Source: Stercorarius parasiticus (taxonomy: Eukaryota > Chordata > Aves > Charadriiformes > Stercorariidae). From it: DNA of 64,000 nucleotides. Numbering within the stretch: the first letter of the stretch is position 1; each line of letters opens with the position of its first letter. This document shows positions 36,888 to 64,000 of the stretch, piece after piece. The position numbers and the translations under genes are program-made. Under the pieces are notes generated by a model that searched no databases, had not been told where the DNA came from, and saw nothing but the letters and a program-made list of their open reading frames with translations. The stretch lies in assembly GCA_013396915.1 (NCBI GenBank), contig VWZL01002573.1:531927-595926 (forward strand), written 5' to 3'.

Positions 36888-37469
36888 CTGTCAAAAGAGA
36901 GCAAGAAAGGTAATGATAATTAGTGGAAGTTTGAGATTAGAAAGCAGATCCGCCACGTGGCTAACCAGCTGATACCTACACTTCACAGAAAGGTGATGCG
37001 CAGCAACCAAAGAGCCACTGTAACAGCGAGGCAACGAGAGTCACATAAAGCACAAGTTTAACAATTGATGAAACGAGGGTCTCAGTTACTAAGTCTTGCA
37101 GAGGAGTTTTCTCAGATCTGGCTTTCCAGCCCACAAATTGGCACAGTCATAATGAAACAATTCTCTTAATGAAATGAATTCTTTGCCACCTGTAGCATAG
37201 CAGTATGTATTGTCTAAATACATCCTTAAACACTATCTAAAGGTCTAACTTTTTTATTTTCCTTTTATCTCTCTGTTCTTTTAATAGGATTTTTCTCTCC
37301 ACTGGTCAGCACTTGGATATGCTGAGGAGCAGACGTGTGCATGTCTCATACAAGTAAGGAAAGTAACTGCAGCTGAGTTTGAAAACTTAGTAGAAAATGA
37401 AAGGCTGGAAAAATACAAATCCTAAACTATCCTTCTGTTTTGTGTGTCTCCTGACAGAGAGGTGTTTTC

Positions 37470-37615
37470 CTAATATATATATACACACACAGATATATAA
37501 AAAAAATATGTGTTTGCAGAAATACATAAAACTATTTTATATAATATCCTGTTAATATATTATAAAATTATACTATATAATTTTATATACCATATATGCA
37601 TATTATACAGGCATC
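37470..37615. repeat. AT-rich low-complexity segment
   Basis: Alternating TATATA and CACACA motifs followed by ATATAAAATTATAC-type sequence, almost without G or C. Simple low-complexity DNA. Confidence 0.75.
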
Positions 37616-40600
37616 TTTCTCACTAATTTAATAGTGATTGCATCCAGAAAAGTTCAAGGCACGTTACTAAGTACAAAGGTGATTTGAAGTTGATTATAAA
37701 ACATTTGAAATACAGACTTTTAAAAACTCTTGGGTTTGAATATCTTTGCCCCACATTTCTCATTAGCCATATGTTACTTACCACATAAGTACCTGAATGT
37801 GCCGAGCACATTTTTAGCACATTAGCTAATATAAAATCAGCCTTACAGAGAGAGATGTGTTTTCCTCAATTAAGCATTTTCTTCTATAGTTATTTAAAAA
37901 AACCTTGTCCATATTTAAGATCAAGTTAGAAAAATAAATAAATACATAAATATTGATGCGTCGGTGTTTTTAAATTTACCCTAAATTAACGGTGGGAATT
38001 GTAGTTGGCTCCTAGTTGTCATCCTTATTAACACATTAAAGGAAACCGGGATGGTTATTAATTCATGCCTCTTATTGGCTAGATTAACTATGGTCTAGCT
38101 AATTAAATATGGTTATTCATCTTGCTCAAGGATGGGGAGGTGCTGGGAACATACCAGAGGCTTTAGGATAAGGGACATACAGACAAGAGCCTGTTTGCAC
38201 AGCATTTTTCACAAATACACATCCCAGTACAACTTGCTTTAATATAATTCCCGTAGGCTGTGATGGAGCATTACTCGTTAGTGTATCTTCCTTTCCTTCT
38301 CTTTTGAAAAGAGGTATCAGACAAGTTTGAGCAAAGATTGGCAAGGCAGGAGAGGCAGATCAGCAGCTTCCTCCTGATTTGAAACAGGGAAGCACACCCA
38401 TCATCGACCCATCTGCCAGTGCTCTGTCTGTCCCAGGTTTCCAGGCAGCGCCTGAGCATCCCGGCGGTGCCAGCTTGCTCACAGGTCTAGCGACTGCAGA
38501 GAGCATCCTCCAGCATGCAGCTCAGCCATTGAGAACGGGGTTGCAAAAATGGTGACAGCAAACCTAGCAGTTTGCGTACAGCACCTGAAGTGCCCTCCAG
38601 CAAAGCCACAAGTGTTGAGTAGTATCATCCGTGCTTTCCCCGAGTCCCAGCCTCAGCCGTCCCCGAGCCCTGCTAGGGACCTGCTGTTCTGTTGGGGGGG
38701 CCAGGCTAGGGCCAAGATGTAATCACAGCGGACTCAAAGATGATCTCTGCTCCACCTGGAGAAAGTCGTTATTAAACCAGGAGCTGCAGAAGCGCAGCAC
38801 CACCGGGGCTCAGCTCTCCATGAGCAACCTGAGCAACAGCACCTGCGTCCTCCAGACGGGGCGTCAGGGGGGTTCTCAGAAGGTGCATTTCATGAAACTA
38901 AAGACAGAACTTGAGCTGATTTTCACTATCATTGATCTGGCCACACATTTTAAGCATGAAAGCCAATTCAACACAGATTTCTACCCCTTCATGCATTTTT
39001 CCCTATGTTCCTGCCAGTCTGGCAGTTACTAACTAGCAGGCTGCAAGGGACATTCAAGTTTGCTCAGACACTGCCTTTATGCTTATTTCCATTTCTAAAA
39101 CATATTGTTATTATAGGTTCTCTTTACTGATTTAGAAATAAACATATGAAACCAGATTGTAGAGTGACTTTGATAATTTTGTGCAGTTTTTGGCCTAAAT
39201 TTTGTGGGGCAGCACGAGAAAGTCAAAACAATTTGGGTCTTGCTTTGTTGGTTTTTTTTTATTCCTATCTAAAGCAAAATACATACCATAGTTTTTGTTT
39301 CTTTAATTCCTGGCATTACTTGAAATACTTTAATATTAACCTTTTTTGAAATCTGCACTGTGTTTAGTTACGTTTAGAAACTCTGCACAATATACAACTA
39401 AGTTGACCAGCAGAGAAACTAACGTACAACCATCCACATGACATGATTTGCCGTTATTCACATATGAAGTGTATCGTTCTTTAAAGTTTTGTCAAAATAC
39501 TTCTCTCCGCAAAATTCAAAAACTTTGTGAGATTTACACTGAAAATACATTTCAACTAATTTTATTAAATCAGAAAAGATTAAACTGTAAGAACTGACTC
39601 AAAATTGTGCTACAGAAATAAACATTTAGAAATCCCCAAGGCCGTCTCCACGAAACCCTGGCACAAATTTAGCTACACGGTTGTAGCAATTCCAGTGCTA
39701 CCTTCTTATAGAAATATACCCGTAGTGCAGAAGAATACTGGTACTGCAGCACTTATCCTGTCAGCTGCACCAGTGTGACTTCCCTTCCTGATCATTTCCA
39801 AAACCTAGGTTTGAGGTACGCCCCAGGTAACAAATTCGTTGCATTTCTATTTTCAAAAATGTCTGCAATGTAAACAGAGCGAGGAATTATCTCGTAGAGA
39901 TTTGCAGACATGCCTTGGCCTCCCGAGTCTCCTGTTTAAGCCAGCTACTGGCAATTTGCAATTTCAGGACCACATTTTATTAACACCCACATTTTTTTTC
40001 TCTCCCATCTGCTACTGTTGTTCCTCAAATGCTACGCTTTCTGGGGTAGAAATCATCTTACATCATGCACGCTGCACCGTGGCAACGTGGCCGAAACTGG
40101 GCATGAGTTGAGCTTTGTCCTGATTAGGCTCATGGGTTTGCCCAGCTCTGCAGGACTTCATAAAAACAGCAACAGCAACACTGGCTGTTACTGAGGGTTA
40201 AGCCGCTGCATTAATAAATCATTATTACTGACCAGTCTAACAGTAATAAATGTCTGTTATCTTTACTGTGAATGATGAATGAACCTAAAATAAATTGCCC
40301 CTCATCCTGGGATAAAATTTTCATTCCAGAGATAGGGTATGTTACTTGACGGCAACATTTATGTAGAAATCCCACTTTTATTTCCCTGCTGTAAAATGAA
40401 TATAAAAGAAAGTTCTGTTCCAGTTCTAGCTGCGTAGAACGGCGCCGTTCAAAAGCATGGTGTAGTTCTAGAGAGCACAGAAATGTCTCAACGATATTAT
40501 GGCAACAATCTGTATAAAATTTTCCCTGCACAAGTAGTACCTTTAGTAACACTCTTACTCAGGCCCCTGGACTTTCATCCAACAAGCCCAAAATTCAGAT

Positions 40601-40833
40601 TACTCTGATACTCCCAAAATCCTTTGGCAGACAAATAGCTGCAATTTGCCAATAATCTTCATAACCGAAGGACCAAAAATGATGAGAACTGACCTTCCCT
40701 AATCACTGCCCCGCCTTAGTTTACTACATCTACAAGACATCTTTCTAGATGCGTGCAAAAAATCTAGAACCTGACTGAGTTTAAAAACCAATTCTAAAGC
40801 CTAAAATATGGTTCTTTGAAGTAGTAATCATCG

Positions 40834-40898
40834 AATAGAATCACAGAATATCTTGAGATGGAAGGGACCCATGAGGATCATTGAGTCCAACTCCCACA
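40834..40898 (-). repeat. CR1 LINE 3' terminal scrap
   Basis: The plus strand reads AATAGAATCACAGAATATC, then AGATGGAAGGGACCCATGAG, then TCATTGAGTCCAACTCCC, the reverse complement of a CR1 end of a subfamily different from the 3484 copy. It is the rightmost CR1 copy I could see in the window. Confidence 0.88.
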
Positions 40899-42734
40899 AC
40901 ATTTCAAATTGTTGCCTTACACATAATACGTAATACATAATACAGCCAGGCGTTAGACTCAATCTCGAGCAATAAGGAAACTAGACCGATAAAAGCCAGA
41001 AAGGACCATTACTGTCAATTAAGGAAAAAAACCCCACATACATACTTTTTAAATGGCTTCATTCCAACCTGTAGGGCTTCCATTTGGTTTTCAGAAATTT
41101 TTTTTCCTCATTTTTTCAGAAACCATAAATCCATACGTTTACCCCGTTTCTTCTAAGACCTTCCATCTTCTTTGTCTCCACCTCTGTTGTCCCTGAGCTC
41201 CCCTGCAACATGTCCCAAGCCTGGCCTGAACCTGCTCATCCTCCACCACCCTCAAATCTAGAATTCGGCATTTAAAACATCTGGTGCGTATTCTGTGCCT
41301 TCAGATTGCTTTGGATTGACTTCTGAAGTCCTATCTTGCAATACACCCATCCAGTTTTAAGTGTATTTATTTTGTTAATAACTTTTATTAATCTACAGTT
41401 GTTCTCCTGATGTGCCTCTACCTAATGTGTGGCCGGTTGGAGTCTGACACCTAATTTCCTAGCAGATGGTATGTTAAAGGCCCACCCAGTTTAGGCAGGT
41501 AGCAGCGTTTTTTCCCACAGAGCAGCTGTTGTATGTCTGGAAATATTTTACATGCCTCTGTATCACACTCTTTTCCCTTTGCTCTTTCACAGAGGTGGGA
41601 ATGCAATGAAGTAGATAGACAGAGGCGATCTCACTCGTGAGATGGAAAAGCCAATTTCAGTGCAGAATGAAGTAATGCACAAAAACACTCAGCAAAGACT
41701 TGCCCTAATTCATCCCCAGCGAAAATATGTTGCTTGCAGCTACAGGGCTCATGGAAAACACAATGAACAGAAACAATCTGCACAACACAATAACAGCTTG
41801 AGTGCGAGGTGATGGATGGTTTGCATGCACGCATGACATGAAACATTCTCCAAAAAAGAAAAAAAGAAAAAGAAAAAAACCACCCAAGAATGCCGAGTGC
41901 CTAAAGGAAACCACAGACTATTAGATGAGAGTCATAAGACAGAATTAATCCTGAAGGATTAAAAAAAGCCACACTTGGAGGGACAACTCAGCAGTCCCCT
42001 GTTTTTCACAGCCGCTCACTACCATCCAACTCCTAGTATGCCTGTAACATAAAGTTATCATCTAAAAATAATAGCAGATGTAAAATAGCTCAGAAATATC
42101 AAGTATTTAAAGAAACACAAGGGAGGGCAGGGTACATGAAGCAGCCTATTAGGAATATGCTGCTCATTTTTCCAGGATGAGATTTGTGCTTAGGAGAAAC
42201 CTTCAGGCCTTTGCAATTAAAGTAAAATATTTACATTTTTTTCTGAAGAGAGCTGAATGAGAGCGCAAAGCAAAAGAAACAAAAGTAAAGTTTGCCAAAT
42301 TGTGACACCCTAATTCGGAGAGCTCTGTGCTGCTGCCGCTTACGGCTGCTCTACCCCTGTCCCAGGCTGGAATATCCCAACACAGAAACATAGCCGTGGT
42401 ACAGAAAGCAGAAACTTCTATTGGCAGAAGGAACCTCTGGAACTCTATTTTTACAACATGGGATTCACACCTCTATGTGTGAATTTCAGTACAGATTTAC
42501 CAGAGCATTTCAGTTTATTGAAATAGTTTTAAGTGAGATACCATTAAAATAAAAACTCTCAAGCAGCAGCTTGCAGAGGCACTCCTCACTTAAATTACTA
42601 ATTTTCACAGTTAAATTATCAGCAAGAGTCCTACTAAAACTAGAAAAAAAAATACTGTGGGTCTTCTAAAAGCAAGACTGAAATGTAAGAAAACCGGGTG
42701 ATCAGTGAAAGAGCAGAGGAGTAGGTTACTTCGG

Positions 42735-42741
42735 TCTTACT
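42735..42741 (-). promoter_or_regulatory. KIF5C: Candidate splice donor just after the KIF5C stop codon
   Basis: After the TAG stop the minus strand continues ACGAGAA, then GTAAGACC. GTAAGA is a good match to the vertebrate 5' splice site. The distance from stop to junction is 7 bases, well under the roughly 50 bases that trigger nonsense-mediated decay. If used, the 3' UTR lies almost wholly in a separate exon. Confidence 0.5.
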
Positions 42742-42747
42742 TCTCGT

Positions 42748-62940
<20,193 letters not shown>

Positions 62941-64000
62941 CTGCAATGAAATAGAGTTGGAGATTTTTAGTTTCTTTTCACAGTTCTTGTTTGGTCACTT
63001 TTATTTCCCCTTTCTAAAAAAGAAGCAAGAATAATGCCGAAGCAAACCTTGTGCAGGTTTGAGTGGTATGAGAGGAGAGAAAAATACACACACACGGAGC
63101 TACATAGTAAAAGCCATGTATACATGCAGCTGTCTCTGGTATATACCCAAGCACAGGCGTCTCTGGTGGTAAGCAAGATACTGATACAGTCAGAGTTGCA
63201 CCTTATCACTTGCAGTAGACTTTGCCAACATACGTGATGTTTTATAGATATAAAAATACATACGCACCCCTTCTCTTTCTCACTCTGTCCCTACATTTCA
63301 GCTGAAGAGAGATCATTAGAGATAATTTATTAACCAACTATAATTTACAGCTAGCTCTGAACTGCTTTAATGAAAGAGGAAGCTCAAACCACAACACAGA
63401 ACTTGGACCCTCAACTGCAGAATTTGCATTTTCCTACTCCGTCACAGCCCTTGAAGAAAATAGTGCCAGGTAATGCACAGCCAGGCATCCAATTTTACTG
63501 GCATTTCAACTTCCTTGTTAAGACAGCATCCTCATGGGTAGGAGCTGATCTTAAATACAGAAGAGAAATGATGATGGATTCCACTGTTCAAGTCCTTCCC
63601 CCAAACCGCCACAGGCGCATCAAGCACAGGACCTAACCAAGTCCATCTCTTCTTGTGATGGATATCCTTCTCTAAAGGAACCTAGAAAAAGGTTGCTTTT
63701 TACCCTATCAGAAGCAACTGATATTTTGTATTCCACTGACAAGCATGCTAATAGATTGATTTCTGATAAAAAATACAGATACCAAGTAGAATACATCGAA
63801 TCCTTTCCCAGATATAACACTGTAACAAGTTATACATGGCAACATTTTGGTTTTGTTTTGGGGATCAAATACCTTCTCATTTCCAATAGTACTGCAGTAA
63901 TGCACCAAATTATGCTTCCCATGTTTTCTAGGGTGAAACTCAATCCTGCTGCTGGTTCCCTCAAGAATAATTCAATGGGCTTTGCTACAATTGATGAGGG
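62941..64000 (-). other. KIF5C: KIF5C intron continuing past the right edge
   Basis: I searched the minus strand for the preceding exon (EEKEKYDEEISSLYRQ-like) and did not see it. Nothing else recognised. Confidence 0.75.

Larger units (their letters stand above)
36888..42740 (-). other. KIF5C: Proposed terminal intron of KIF5C (or extended 3' UTR)
   Basis: It lies between the donor after the stop codon and the candidate acceptor. It holds an extremely AT-rich segment with TATATA and CACACA runs (about 37,470-37,615), a homeodomain-motif-rich stretch near 37,975-38,130 and one CR1 scrap at 40,834-40,898. An AATAAA hexamer on the minus strand at 42,519-42,514 could end a short, unspliced 3' UTR about 230 bases after the stop codon. 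Confidence 0.4.

Noticed and set aside
62941..64000. The preceding KIF5C exon (neck/stalk junction)
   Set aside because: No matching in-frame segment with an acceptor and donor was visible; it must lie beyond the window.

Overview
This window looks like nuclear DNA from a bird. Two things support this. First, the non-coding parts carry at least twelve truncated CR1-type LINE fragments, in both orientations, with the avian CR1 3' end repeated around ATTCTATG. They also carry two copies of an avian endogenous-retrovirus-type LTR. Second, the only gene I can support is a conserved vertebrate gene split by GT-AG introns. I cannot tell the species from the sequence.

Layout. From 42,748 to 62,940 the minus strand carries thirteen consecutive coding exons of KIF5C, a neuronal kinesin-1 heavy chain. 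They encode the stalk and tail, about residues 432-957 if counted colinearly with the human protein as I recall it. The exon lengths sum to 1,581 nt (526 codons plus stop). Every junction is GT-AG and reading phase is kept throughout. The motor domain and neck lie beyond the right edge. No further exon is visible in 62,941-64,000.

Just after the stop codon there is a good splice donor (42,740-42,735). A strong splice acceptor lies at 36,888. A textbook polyadenylation site (AATAAA followed by a GU-rich tract) lies near 33,106. Together they suggest a 5.8-kb terminal intron and a separate 3.8-kb non-coding last exon. This is inference.

The left half (1-33,085) is intergenic as far as I can see. 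It holds CR1 fragments, a plus-strand LTR near 9.6-10.05 kb, a minus-strand LTR at 20.07-20.59 kb, simple repeats, a 414-base assembly gap (30,710-31,123) and no recognisable coding exon. In mammals the gene downstream of KIF5C is LYPD6B. I looked for the conserved LYPD6/LYPD6B cysteine-domain residues on the minus strand by eye and did not find them.

Function. The exons together build an alpha-helical coiled-coil stalk, the kinesin-light-chain binding heptads (exons at 49,476 and 47,189), a basic cargo/microtubule-binding tail, and the autoinhibitory QIAKPIR motif, which is split across the last coding splice junction. I see no previously undescribed biological system. The more interesting points concern KIF5C RNA processing: a possible non-coding terminal exon, a 125-base polypyrimidine microsatellite beside a 5' splice site, and a divergent extreme C-terminus.
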